Of a stretch of 64,000 bases of DNA, positions 21,027-31,153 are shown piece by piece (position 1 is the first letter of the stretch; the number at the start of each line of letters is the position of its first letter). The translations under genes and the position numbers were made by a program. The notes beneath the pieces were generated by a model. It did no database searches. It saw only the letters and a program-made list of their open reading frames with translations, and had not been told where the DNA came from. Location of the stretch: contig CM049988.1 in the NCBI GenBank assembly GCA_016630955.3, positions 1,116,001-1,180,000 on the forward strand, given 5' to 3'. This DNA is from Didymella arachidicola (taxonomy: Eukaryota; Ascomycota; Dothideomycetes; Pleosporales; Didymellaceae).

Positions 21027-22676
21027 AGAAAGAGGCAGTGACCAGGTTCTGATGGAGGTGACTGTATCTAATCACTCTGGGAGTGCCTCATTATTCGCAC
21101 AACGCTGGGACTAAGCTTAAGCCCAACTTTGCTGGAAGGGCGAGAACTTCACGAGGAACTCAACTTTCCTTGCATTTCTGCTGAACTTGCACTCTTGAAT
21201 CCGTTGTCATCAGTCAAGTCTTTCTAGAAGTAAATCAGGGCTGACAGCCTATCATTCCGATAGCACTACGGTCGGTCCCACCTAGTCTGCTGATGTCAAC
21301 AACGGACACACCATTTCTGAGTGCCCAAGTAAGTGACCCGAGCGATGGAGTGGGCTCGTCATTTGCCTGTGTGTCACGCGCGTTTCAAACGCAATCTCTC
21401 GATCATCCTTCCCGTTTATTCTTGAGCGTATACGTATGACACCCGGCACTTATCGGACCTCAACAAAGACACTCCTGTGTTTGCTCTAGGCATCCCTTCC
21501 TGGCCTTACCTTGTTTCTGAAAATGGACTTCTCTATCACGACCATATTCTGTCTGAACGAATATGAAGTTGCGTGTCTGCCCCTCTTCTGTTGTTCAGAG
21601 TTATATACGTCGGTCGCATGTGACTCCTGCCTTGCGCTATGCCCCGAGGATCTGGGCTTTCTAAGATCGACACTGCCGCTGCAGTGGCTTTTGTCCGCCT
21701 CGTAAGTGAAACGCGTCAACTACTGTTTTCAAAAAAAAAAAAAAAAAAAAAGTGTACGCATAGATATGTGCGTGTCCACTGTGATCAAAATTTACGGGAG
21801 GTAGTCAAGATGCTCGGGACTGCTTTTGCGCGCTGAGAGATGGAAATGTGGAGCGTTATGATCCATGTGAGGCGGGCCTAGGTTGAGATCGGAGTAGGAC
21901 GAAGAGCTGTAGAACCACTTTCAATATCGAGCGTCTCTTCCATGTTCTGAGATCTGTTTACACGCATAAATGTTTCACAAGTCCCCGGCAAGCTTTGTTG
22001 TCCACGGTATTCGCTACGAGACTCATCAAAAACGGCGATATTGATTTCGATGTCGTGTCGTCTTCTCTTTCCAAAAGCAACAACATGTATCGCCATGTTC
22101 CTTTGATCCTGCACCTTCCACAAACACAAAGTATGGTGGTTCTGGTGCATGTTCTCTTTGCTTTGTAGAGCATCAGTAACGATCAAGCCTGTCAGCAACG
22201 CCGGATATGTGATTTCGACCAACCCAACTGCGACGTTGGTGATTATATGTCTCACGGGCGTGAAATCTCTGTAGTCCCATCTCTTTCTACAACTTGAGAA
22301 GCTTAAAATGGCATACCATGTAAGAACGTGTCTGTCTGCAGCTCCCTCTGATTCGGAGCTTCGTCAGAAGCGCTCAAGCGACTCACGGATTTACTTTCGC
22401 CTACCAGTTCTCGACTTGACATCTACATACTACAAATTTCGGAGCTTTCGAAAAGCTTCCTTGAACGCCGCGTGTGATACAAGCGGGTCCATCGAAACAT
22501 AATTTTAAGCATCCCATGAGTGCCCCCTTTCTAAACATTATGCAAACACTGAGTGAAAAGAATGAGCCCAGAAAGTATGTTCCAGTCCTGTAACGATAGA
22601 TGCTGCTGCATATTAGCGCACATTATCCCCACAAATGCGATACTTGATTGTGTCGCATTTGTCATTGTCAACCATT
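21027..22676. other. intergenic, 1.6 kb
   Basis: No gene recognised. Contains an uninterrupted A21 tract (21731-21751). Short frames at 21,878-22,255 (minus) and 22,308-22,502 (plus) have no domain or partner exon. Confidence 0.5.
21731..21751 (+). repeat. A21 homopolymer
   Basis: Twenty-one consecutive A between TTTTC and GTGTACG. It could be simple slippage or the tail of an old reverse-transcribed insertion; I see no target-site duplication around it and no recognisable source upstream. Confidence 0.9.
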
Positions 22677-23447
22677 TCACCAGTCGACATGTAACGTGTA
22701 TTTGGGCACCTTCGGACAAGATTCACCTGCCGCCTCCGAGTTATCTTCCATTCGTTCTTGCGCAGGCCCGCCCCTTCTCCGCCGCCTCCGTTTCAGCTCC
22801 ATCTGATCAGAGAAATGCGCCGGCAAATATCTAACAAGCCAGCCCTTCCAACGGTCCCAGATCTCTTGGATGGTACTTTGATCGGTCCCACTCAATTTGC
22901 TAATGGTCTTAACGTATTCGCGATGTCGGAGCACCTCCTGCTCTACCCTGCCCCAGATGCCGTCCATGGGTGGCTTGTCGTAGTCGGCTGGGTCGTGCAT
23001 TACATGCACGAAACCCGAAGCCTGGCTTGCGAATGCTTCCGACATTCTCTCAAAGAAGGTGTTGCGTGTAGCATTATCATGGTGTATGCAGCTGTAAAGG
23101 TTCTTTGGGTCCCGGCTTTCGTCATAGAGCTCAATATTCCAAGGCTCCCAGATGGTTATGAGGTTCTTGGTACAGGCATATTCTATGGCCGCGTTGCTCA
23201 TGCCTCTGGTGTAGAACAAGGCATTGTAGAAGGGTGCTTTTGGGTCTCGGTCCTTATAACGCTCATCGTTTTTCACACTGTCGCGAATGTTGTTCTGGAA
23301 CCATTCGACTGTGAAATCTTCGATGCGTTTGTAGAGAAGATCTGGGTTGCGGCAGTGCGCAAGTTGGTGCTGAGCTTTGCTGCCATATGCTTGAGTAACT
23401 TTAGCCGCGAAAATGATGAAAGCAAGCACTAGCTTCTGGAGGGCCAT
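22677..23447 (-). CDS. secreted protein resembling the ADP-ribosyl cyclase (CD38) fold
   Basis: 256 residues, one exon, ATG at 23447. A signal peptide is clear (MALQKLVLAFIIFAAKVTQA). No fungal family comes to mind, but the order of motifs follows animal ADP-ribosyl cyclases/CD38, which cleave NAD: an aromatic motif FYTRG (78-82) where CD38 has its FWS-type motif; ITIWE (97-101), matching the segment with the conserved active-site acidic residue; FFERMSEAFA (131-140) followed by GFVHVM (145-150), matching the helix and strand before the catalytic loop; and GIWGRVEQEVL (163-173), in which E169 falls at the catalytic Glu. The two active-site Trp would be Tyr79 and Phe132. Only four Cys (32, 92, 120, 244), fewer than CD38. 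A KRRRRRR run (219-225) near the C-terminus is nuclear-localisation-like or could bind acidic surfaces. The homology is inferred by eye and needs structural confirmation. Confidence 0.6.
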   Translation of the reverse strand: MALQKLVLAFIIFAAKVTQAYGSKAQHQLAHCRNPDLLYKRIEDFTVEWFQNNIRDSVKNDERYKDRDPKAPFYNALFYTRGMSNAAIEYACTKNLITIWEPWNIELYDESRDPKNLYSCIHHDNATRNTFFERMSEAFASQASGFVHVMHDPADYDKPPMDGIWGRVEQEVLRHREYVKTISKLSGTDQSTIQEIWDRWKGWLVRYLPAHFSDQMELKRRRRRRGGPAQERMEDNSEAAGESCPKVPKYTLHVDW

Positions 23448-23669
23448 AATATAGTGAAAAGTAGAATATCAAAAACAGAATTGTTTGACAGACGCAGCAA
23501 GTGAAATATTACATACGAAGAGCCCCGCATGTCAGCAGCTTGCGTGCTTTGAAACACACAAGACTGACCTGGCGCTAATGTGGCCAATGACTGGGTGTCG
23601 TGTATCTGCATGTCAGACTCGGCTGGGGCCAAAACACTGTGATCAAGTGATTTTGTACCGCATTCAGCA

Positions 23670-24008
23670 CTAGGCTGATTCGTCGTTAGTAGGCTGTTTA
23701 CTAATTATATGAAAAAGCTGGCCGTGCTTTCCGTCACAGCCTCCATGCCAAGGGGTGTCTTTGAAGCCAATGCCAGACAACAAGTTCGCAAGTTGTATCA
23801 GGGTGTAGGAAGAGACCGCGCTCGGGTTAGAAGAACACATCCCCTTAGGTAAAGGGTAAATTTGAAAATTCCTATCACGGGTCTTAAAGAAAAGGATCAA
23901 CTTGAAAAGTGCACCGCAAAGAGACTTCGCATGGAAGTTATTGCTACACTCTCCTCTATCACTTGAGTAGGAAAACAGTGTATCAAGGCTCTGTAAGTGC
24001 AGCAACAA
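23670..24008 (-). other. minus-strand frame of unknown status
   Basis: An open frame ends at 23670 with a fairly protein-like last 60 residues (SAVSSYTLIQLANLLSGIG and following). It lies 220 bp upstream of the CD38-like gene on the same strand. No ATG-led exon structure or domain could be built, so it may be debris or chance. Confidence 0.15.
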
Positions 24009-24324
24009 GGCGAAGAAGACGGCCGCGCAACAGATTGCTAGGGCTCCTGAAGTTGTGTCTTTCGCGCAACTATCTTCGTCTCCTTATTGCTGCGCTTCGT
24101 TACCTCATAGGCCTACGTTCTTACTTACCTGCGCACCCGCTCTTTCCTCCACAGCGACTACATAACTTGGCTTCTGTTGACAGTAACTATGACATCTTGA
24201 CGCCGTCAACGGTCTCGATTGATAGAAACTCTTGTTAGTTTGCATAGAATCCGCCTGCAACCGTTAGCTGAGTCACTCCGTTGTTCAGCTGCACAGCAAT
24301 CTCCTAGAAACCCACTCATCCGTT

Positions 24325-25132
24325 CTACCCTTCTAGCTCAGGAAGCACATATCTCTCCCAAATCCCCTCCCCATCCGCCTCCCTCCACTTCTCGACCCCA
24401 CCCACAACACCATCCCCATCGACCTCCCAATCGCCGCGTTCAACCATCCCGCACCAACTTCTCAGCACATTAAGCAAAGTCTGTCCTGAAGTACCACAAT
24501 ACGGCACAAATCCCGGGTGATAAAGCTGATCATGCGAACCATCACGGAACTTCGAACTATCGCTTCTCGCCGCCAATCCATTCCCTCCTATCCGGAACGG
24601 CAAGACAAGAACGCACTCGTCCTGCGGCAAGTCTTGCTGACCCAGATACAGTCTGGCCGGATGCAAAGCTGGCATGTCACTGGGGTACGGAAACGCGCAT
24701 TCGGCATCGCTGGGCGCTGGCTGATTGGCACCAATTAATAGGACAGGTGGTTTGTACTCGTCGTCGTGTGCCACGTCGTCGAAGGGGGCTGGGTTGAAAA
24801 TTTGAGGGAGGTGGGTACGTGCAGACCCGGAGCCAGCAGCTTGAATCGAGGCCGACGTACGTATGTCAGAAATTCGTACACAAAGCCCTTCGTGATGTGC
24901 ATGGCGAGGAGGGTACCTTCATCCACAAGTCCAATAGTCCTATCGCCTCACACTGCTGATGCTGTCGGGGGAAGTCTATCTTTAATAGCCTGTGCCAACG
25001 ATCGAACGCTTCAATCATCTGATCCAAGGTGCCTGTGCTTACTAGCGTATCTGGACTTACCTTAAGTCTAATTCCAAAGTAATATGGAAGGACCTGGACG
25101 TCGGCTAGCCCATGTCCCCTGTAGCTAATGCC
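24325..25132 (-). pseudogene. frameshifted gene of unknown family, about 270 residues remain
   Basis: Three consecutive minus-strand frames fit end to end as one protein. Segment 1 (from 25132, opened by a TGA and lacking its N-terminus) reads GHGLADVQVLPYYFGIRLK, SPDTLVSTGTLDQMIEAFD, RWHRLLKIDFPRQHQQ and CEAIGLLD. A one-base loss near 24928 moves to segment 2, VDEGTLLAMHITKGFVYEF, then LTYVRRPRFKLLAPGLHVP. A second shift near 24810 leads to segment 3, PQIFNPAPFDDVAHDDEYK, PPVLLIGANQPAPS, and finally LRSWCGMVERGDWEVDGDG to a stop at 24325. No splice sites of workable length explain either break (the only GT...AG at the second break would span 30 nt). Smooth continuity across both shifts argues for a recently broken single gene. 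Function unknown; no signal peptide can be judged because the start is missing. Confidence 0.7.
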
Positions 25133-25438
25133 TCAGTCGAACAATCATCCGGAGGGCGGGGCCTGGCTATTGTAGTAATACATCATAGTTGCATAGTTGA
25201 ATAAGAAGAATGAGCATTACAGTGTATTTGATTATGCGCATCACCGACGTGATACTCTGGTAAGCTACTTATATCTGTATCGAGAAAGACAGTAAACATG
25301 GGTGATCGAAGTCACCAAAGCGAGCACTTCACCTGCTCAAGCTCTGAATCGAACAATGTGCAAGTTGGATGACCGCATCGCCGATATTCGTGTGCATCGT
25401 AGCCAGCATCAGGCTTTCGAAGCCAAGGTATTGCTGGA

Positions 25439-27679
25439 CTAGTATCCGGCCAGGCGTTTGACCATCTGCGCAGCATGAGCGACAGTGTTTCCACTGCAAG
25501 CGTCCTCATTGCCACCGATTGCAGATGCGTCGCAGCCGTCGGGGTAGAAGAAACTCGAAAGAGCTATAATGACGTAGGCGGCAATTAGGAGACTGCCCTC
25601 AAGGTAGTTGCTCCTGCCGTCAAGCACTAAGAAGTTTACGACGAGGACTGTGACGAAGAGCGCGACAGTCTCGAAGATGTTGAAGTAAAGGGTCATCTGC
25701 TTGCCCATGCACCAGCCAAGGATGACAATGACCGGGGTAATGAAGATAGCAATCTGGATAGAGGAACCGACGGCGATACCGATGGCTAGATCGACCTTAT
25801 TCTTCATAGCGACGGATACGGCAGTAACGTGCTCAGCAGCGTTACCGACAATAGGCAGGATGATGAGACCGATAAAGGCCTGACTGATACCTGAGGTCTC
25901 GACCATAGGCTCGATAGCATCACTCATGAAGTCGGCGCAAACAGCGACTAGACCGGTGCTGATCAGCAACATGAAGATGGCTGCCTTAATGGACATGTCA
26001 GGGTGGTGTTCGTCATCATCTTCGTCGTGGATGATAGCAGCTTGCTGGAGCGGAGCAGGAGCGGCGGCACTGTTATTACCACTCTGTGACTGCGTACGAT
26101 CCATACGCTCCGGCAGCGACCTAGTGCGGCGGAGGTTGGCCCTGGGTGCAGCCATACGGATGTTGGGCGCAGGGCCGCCAACAGGGGCAAGATTTTGCGG
26201 ATTCGAGAAAACGTTGTTGGAAAGCAGTGAGGGCAGACCAGGGCGATACGGTCGTCGTCCAGTCACGGCAGCGGCTTCGCCCTGGTGCACGTCTTCAGAG
26301 AATGCGACCTTGGGCTTAGGCTCGGGCGCAGGAGTCTTCTCATCCAGAGTAGCCTCCTCCTGACGATGCTTGCGCTTGCTCTTATGCTTGCGCTTTTCGC
26401 GCTTGGTGTTGGGAACCGAAGCATGCGAGGCGACCTCGAAGTCGCGAATACGTGGTGCGTTGACATCATCATCAGCCTCGTCGCCACTCATGACAGGTTC
26501 ATCGAACTGACGCGGTATAGAGCTGCCAACGCTGGCTTTTCTGTCAATGCTGCCCTTGCGAGATCCCTCGACACCAGACAAGGCAGACAGGCCATCCTTG
26601 GAGCTGGCGCTGGACTTGCGGCGGAGCTTGCGCACCATACGCTTAGCCTTGCGCTGAAGGGTACCGGAGGAGCGCGAAGAGCCATCGCTGTCGTCAGAAC
26701 TAGAGCTGCTGGAGGAAGAGGAGCTGGATGAGTCGAAAGCGCCCGCGAGGACACCAGGATGTGACTCTTCGTCGATGATGTGCTGGGGAGTACTGGCGTA
26801 CAAATAGCGATGACTCTTAAGCTGAAACAGCAGGTAAAGACCGTAGACAAGCAGCAAGATGACACTGGTACCGCGGCTGACGTAAAGTGTCTCATGGTCG
26901 GCGATAGCATTGTCCGAGAAGGCAGCGTGGAACGCAGTGGGCAGGAGCAGGCTCATAACAGCCAAAGCAAGCATGACACCGCTCATTTGAGTAACTGTGC
27001 TGTTGTACACCTGCTCCTGGTACTTGAGACCTCCCAGGAGGAAAGCCATACCCAGAATGAGCAGCAAGTTTGCAAGGATGGAGCCTAGCAGCGATGCTTG
27101 CACGACCTCGATTTGGTTGGAGGCGAGCAGGATGATGAACAGAATAAGCTCAACGGCATTTCCGAATGAAACGTTGAGCAAAGCACCGAGAGTATCTCCG
27201 ACGCGCTCGGCGACGACTTCGGTCGCGTGCGCCAAAAGTCCAGCAAGTGGAATAATGGCGATGGCGTTCATGGAGAAGACAATCTCGGATTTGAGACCAA
27301 CAACCTTGACGGCGATACCGATAGGCACGAAGACGAGCAGGATATTTATCCAGCTGTGTGTCAAGGCATTTTTGGTGTGGAGAAGGAAGCGCAGTGAACC
27401 GTTCTTCATGCGAATAGAGAGCGGCTCCTTTGGGGCAGCCTCTAGGGCGGGAGACGAAGCTCCATCGCCCTGGGTATCGAGTACGCCGTTTGCATTGTTG
27501 TAGTCTTCGTCGCGCTTCTCGTTAAGAGTGCTGGTATTGGAGCCAGCACGTGTGGGGGAGGTGTGGCTGTTGGCGGTGGGCAGAACGGGCTGGGTGTCCT
27601 TCTTGCGTCCAAAGCCAAGTGCAGCAGCAGTCTTGGACTTGACACTGCGCGGTAATGAAGGATCGTCGGGTTCTCCCAT
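25439..27679 (-). CDS. VCX1: vacuolar Ca2+/H+ exchanger (CAX family)
   Basis: Uses the vacuolar proton gradient to load Ca2+ into the vacuole. 746 residues, single exon, ATG at 27679 confirmed by the CAX layout: a hydrophilic N-terminus; membrane segments from about residue 110; the first signature repeat (SFGNAVELILFIILLASNQ, then SLLGSILANLLLILGMAFL) near 175-225; five to six helices to about 300; a very long cytosolic loop (about 305-560) with a Ser run, several basic clusters (KRKHRQ, RMVRKLRRKSSASSK) and phosphorylation-like sites; then the second repeat (PIVGNAAEHVTAVSVAMKNK, VGSSIQIAIFITPVIVILG) and four more helices. The Asn-Ala-Ala-Glu-His core of the cation site is intact. The loop of roughly 250 residues makes it much longer than yeast Vcx1 (about 410), as in other filamentous fungi. 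A PMC1-type Ca2+ ATPase lies 15 kb away. Confidence 0.9.
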   Translation of the reverse strand: MGEPDDPSLPRSVKSKTAAALGFGRKKDTQPVLPTANSHTSPTRAGSNTSTLNEKRDEDYNNANGVLDTQGDGASSPALEAAPKEPLSIRMKNGSLRFLLHTKNALTHSWINILLVFVPIGIAVKVVGLKSEIVFSMNAIAIIPLAGLLAHATEVVAERVGDTLGALLNVSFGNAVELILFIILLASNQIEVVQASLLGSILANLLLILGMAFLLGGLKYQEQVYNSTVTQMSGVMLALAVMSLLLPTAFHAAFSDNAIADHETLYVSRGTSVILLLVYGLYLLFQLKSHRYLYASTPQHIIDEESHPGVLAGAFDSSSSSSSSSSSSDDSDGSSRSSGTLQRKAKRMVRKLRRKSSASSKDGLSALSGVEGSRKGSIDRKASVGSSIPRQFDEPVMSGDEADDDVNAPRIRDFEVASHASVPNTKREKRKHKSKRKHRQEEATLDEKTPAPEPKPKVAFSEDVHQGEAAAVTGRRPYRPGLPSLLSNNVFSNPQNLAPVGGPAPNIRMAAPRANLRRTRSLPERMDRTQSQSGNNSAAAPAPLQQAAIIHDEDDDEHHPDMSIKAAIFMLLISTGLVAVCADFMSDAIEPMVETSGISQAFIGLIILPIVGNAAEHVTAVSVAMKNKVDLAIGIAVGSSIQIAIFITPVIVILGWCMGKQMTLYFNIFETVALFVTVLVVNFLVLDGRSNYLEGSLLIAAYVIIALSSFFYPDGCDASAIGGNEDACSGNTVAHAAQMVKRLAGY

Positions 27680-28850
27680 CGGTTGGTGTGGTGTTGCGAG
27701 TTGCGTGAGCTGTGTGTGTGCGCAAGAAGTGCACGAAGAGTACCTAAGGTAACAAGCCTCGAAGTGAGGCGGCCGTAATCCTTATCTACGGTCTCGGCAA
27801 GCTTATGCCGGCTTGGTTCCAATGAACGAGCTGGCCGATGACGACACGCGCTAGGCAATGAGTGGCGTTGATGAGGCGGTGCAGAGATCTGGACTTTGTA
27901 TTGGTGACTCTTTGCTTTGTGCTGTCGAATGTGAGAGAAGTGGCAGTGGATCGATCGTCGTGATGATGCGTGCAAGCTCCTCAAATTATGGGCGACCGAG
28001 GCAGCGCTTGCGTTCTGGTGAGAGTCGGTCGCAGCGCATTCTTGCAGTATGGCCGGGAGCGGCTAGCATCGTTGTGGCTGCTCCTTCCTACGTGGCGTTC
28101 TGTGCAGCAAGCACCACCTGCTCGTTTCGTAATCTTGGAAGGAGCAAACAAAACTTGCTTCAACACCAAAGGTCTTTCAGTTAGCTTGGCTCACGCAATC
28201 CAGCCGTTTCACACACTCAGGCAGTCCTTATCTCACTGAGGTTGTCGTGCAGCAGTTGTCGTACGCCGTGGGCCTCTTATCCCCAGATTCCTTGCGATCC
28301 ACTGTGGATAGCAGCACCGCTTCTGCAGCAGCGCGTCGTCCCCCACACCGGTGCTTTTGTGCACACCAGCGATGACTTGCCAGGCTAGAAGGAGCGACGC
28401 ACTATTTTATCACACGTACCAGTCGATCTCCGCAACAGCGAAGTAATGGATGAAGCTAAGTCTCGCGCAACTGCCTCGTGAGCAGGCACGTGTGTGCGCA
28501 TCTACCGGAAAGCGGCACAATTGCGTGGATGTGCAGCACTTAGCATCGAGACCAAGGAGTCTTGGTGTCTACCTTATCCTGACGTACGATTTTGATCCAA
28601 GTCGGCCGTGCTGACTGCCTTCTGGGGTATGCATCCTATCGTTCTTACAAATATCCCCTGCACGTCAGCAGTGATCGCTGCACGCTGTAATGTTGTCGTA
28701 AACCCTCTTGACCTGTGTTAACCTCCCTTTCCCTGCGTGCACTTCTTGTTCCCTTCCATCTCTGCTGATCAGTCTGGCCATTTCGCCGCCTTACTCGTCG
28801 ATTGCAGCTATGTTATCCCCACCGTTTGAACAGTTTACGTCCATCTACAC
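27680..28850. promoter_or_regulatory. upstream region of the Ca2+/H+ exchanger gene
   Basis: No gene found. The first 500 bp should hold the exchanger's promoter and leader (a GT-rich patch at 27,700-27,720). Calcineurin/Crz1-type sites are expected for this gene class, but I did not find a full consensus match by eye. Confidence 0.35.
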
Positions 28851-28854
28851 ACGA

Positions 28855-29220
28855 GTACCGCTGTCAATAAGCAGCTTAACGATGTTGACACGGTGATGGT
28901 AGACTGCCGCATTGAGGGCAGTACCTACGTACATACCCTGCATGCTATAATCATGATCCACATCGGCATCCTGAGTTGCGAGATAATGCGAGCCAACGAA
29001 TCAGCCATGTTTGGCACTAACACATTGTCCGTAAGTCAAACGCGCTGTTTGCTTCTTTGTCCACCTAGTATGCGCGCTTATGTCGGATGTCGTGAGGTAC
29101 TCTGCTTCTCCGTACTCGCACGCGTGTCGAACTTCAGAGCTTTGAAGCCCGCTCCTCGGATTGAGAGCTTGAAGAGCACCGTCCTGTCGTCCAAATGGTC
29201 TCATAATGTCCTGCAACAAG
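28855..29220 (-). pseudogene. ankyrin-repeat remnant
   Basis: On the minus strand, 28970-28855 reads DADVDHDYSMQGMYVGTALN, then AAVYHHRVNIVKLLIDSGTRV and a TAG stop. This matches one full ankyrin repeat (TALNAAV..H..IVKLLIDSG). Upstream bases (29,220-28,971) carry vaguely repeat-like text, including a frame with DIMRPFGRQDGALQ, interrupted by stops and shifts. No intact reading frame surrounds it. Confidence 0.5.
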
Positions 29221-30455
29221 TCTCTGGGGAAGGCTGATCACACCAGCACTACATCCGCAGACACCAGTGCAGCCAGCTTATCACCGGAATGGAAACCTTC
29301 CAAGCCTGCCCTGTCATCCAAAGCTCCATCCTCCAGATGGCTCTATGTACCTCCCAAAGAAGGTCTGCGACATCTTCACTTCCACGGACGAGGCCTACGG
29401 TGAGTCTTTACTTGTTGTGCTGCTTCCGAGTCTGTTCTCTGAGTAGTCCTTATGGGTCCATTCTGTAAGTACACCTGACATTTTGACGCCGAGCAAGTAC
29501 TGTCGGCCCCATTGATGTGTGATATATCTATATCCTCAGGGTTTGATAAGGGACTGCTTGCGGAAGAGATCATCTCGATGGCCACTGCGGAGGTTGCTTG
29601 TCGCTTGTTCGCTTTGCTCGCCCGGGTTTGAGATGCTACGTACTGTGTACGCAACATCTTTGTGTAGCTGCGATATAGCCAGCTTTCGCGACGAAGGCGT
29701 GGGTTATTTGTTCGAAGATGTCTGCTGCTGGAATGAGGAGGCGCATCGTGATGGTGTTGAGTCGCGTTGAGGCAAATAAACGTGCGGATGTACTTCTGCC
29801 AATTAGTTGGAATGAAGGCACAGGACAAGTGTTCGCTCTTGGATGGTATGCTGCAGTGAAGACAGACCGAGCGGTCTTTTCCATGAGACCAGTCCGAAAC
29901 GATAAAGAGGAAGAGAGTCGCATGAAGTGAAGACGTGCTAGCCATTTGACGCACTATTGTTAAGGCAAGAGCACCACTGCAATAAGACCGTTGGTGATCT
30001 CGGCACTTTTCTAGTCATTAGAAGTCTTCTTCGTGGTGCAAAAAGATCCAGATCGCCGCCAACGCATCTCTACCAGTGAGGCTCTGAGTTCGATAACTCT
30101 TTCTTGAGACTGACTCGATTTCTCGTCGAGAACACCTCACTTCGTGTTTATGGGTCGTAGAGGATCAAATGCACGACGTGAGAGGTGAGGTTTCGGGCTA
30201 ACGCCTTGGCCCTGTGGGATGCCTTGCGCTCAGCCCCAAACGTCGTGCATAGCGCTCGATCAGGTCCCCAGCGGCACTGCCACGCTCATGTAGACACTGT
30301 TCGCGCATATTGCTGTTGGAACCCAGAACACAACTCCACATACATCTGCAATCAATCAATTGTTGTAATTAACCAACGCTCGTTCTGCTTGTTTTTGGCC
30401 TTCGTTGCAGACTGACCGCCTCTCGCTCACTTCCGACCCACCCACAGCTTCCGCA
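29221..30455. other. intergenic, no supported gene
   Basis: A 192-codon minus-strand frame (29954-29376) overlaps a second minus-strand frame and has no recognised domain. It could be further ankyrin-gene debris continuous with the remnant at 28.9 kb, but I cannot show this. The last 250 bp upstream of 30456 should be the promoter of the next gene. Confidence 0.4.
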
Positions 30456-30857
30456 ATGGCGTACAGGGACAATGATGATGTAAGTAGCTCGGTGTGCATG
30501 CTGATGATGCGCCTGCTCCACCGGCGGCAGTCTCCAGCATGCTCTCTAATGCGTGTGCGGTGCTGACAGTGCACACAGGACTCGTCTCGCCTCCCAGAGG
30601 GCTTCGAGAGGGTCGGCTACGACGCAGACACACAGATCTATACCTTCAAGTCGCCAGAGGGCGAGCTGTACGAGTCGGCGCCGGGCAACCGCTACGGCGA
30701 GCTGTGGCCGGTAGGACAGCGTCCGCGGTACAGCCAGCGGGACGTCGAGGCGAACAATGAGGAGATCGAGCAGGGAAATCAGGAAAGCATGCGGATGATG
30801 CTGCCGTTTGTACTGCTCCTTGTGGTGTTCTTCGTGGTGGTGCTTCGCATAGTGTAA
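30456..30857 (+). CDS. small tail-anchored membrane protein, unknown function
   Basis: Two exons, 30456-30479 and 30579-30857, joined in frame through GTAAGTAG and CACACAG splice sites, encode 100 residues. The short first exon gives MAYRDNDD. The second continues DSSRLPEGFERVGYDADTQ, with a small globular segment (IYTFKSPEGELYES, APGNRYGELWPVGQ) and a Glu/Gln-rich linker. A single membrane helix at the extreme C-terminus (about 83-100, MLPFVLLLVVFFVVVLRIV) has no room for a lumenal domain, the layout of a tail-anchored protein inserted by the GET pathway. The YDADTQIYTFKSPEGELYES part looks like a short beta motif conserved in fungal proteins of this kind, but I cannot name the family. It sits in tandem upstream of QCR8. 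Confidence 0.7.
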
Positions 30858-31153
30858 TGAAATCGCGCACGCGACACGACCACAGCTGGTTCTGAGGTTG
30901 AAAAACGTCTCCCATATCATTTAAATACATCTCCATCAAAACATGACCTCTCCGCGGCTGTCCCTGCAAACGGGGAGTCGTTTCGCTGAACTATGTCACG
31001 CAGCCAATCACCATCGCCGTAAACTTGATTGAGCGACGCCGGGCGCCAAGCTTCTCTCGCGATGCATCCTGAGCTTTACACCAACGTGAGCTCTTCCCAA
31101 CGTCAACCCACCACCCCAACCACACCTCCCACCACCCACCCACACATCTCACA

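Noticed and set aside
24800..24830. GT...AG interval that would restore the frame in the broken gene at 24.3-25.1 kb
   Set aside because: Only about 30 nt, below workable intron length, and without a branch site.
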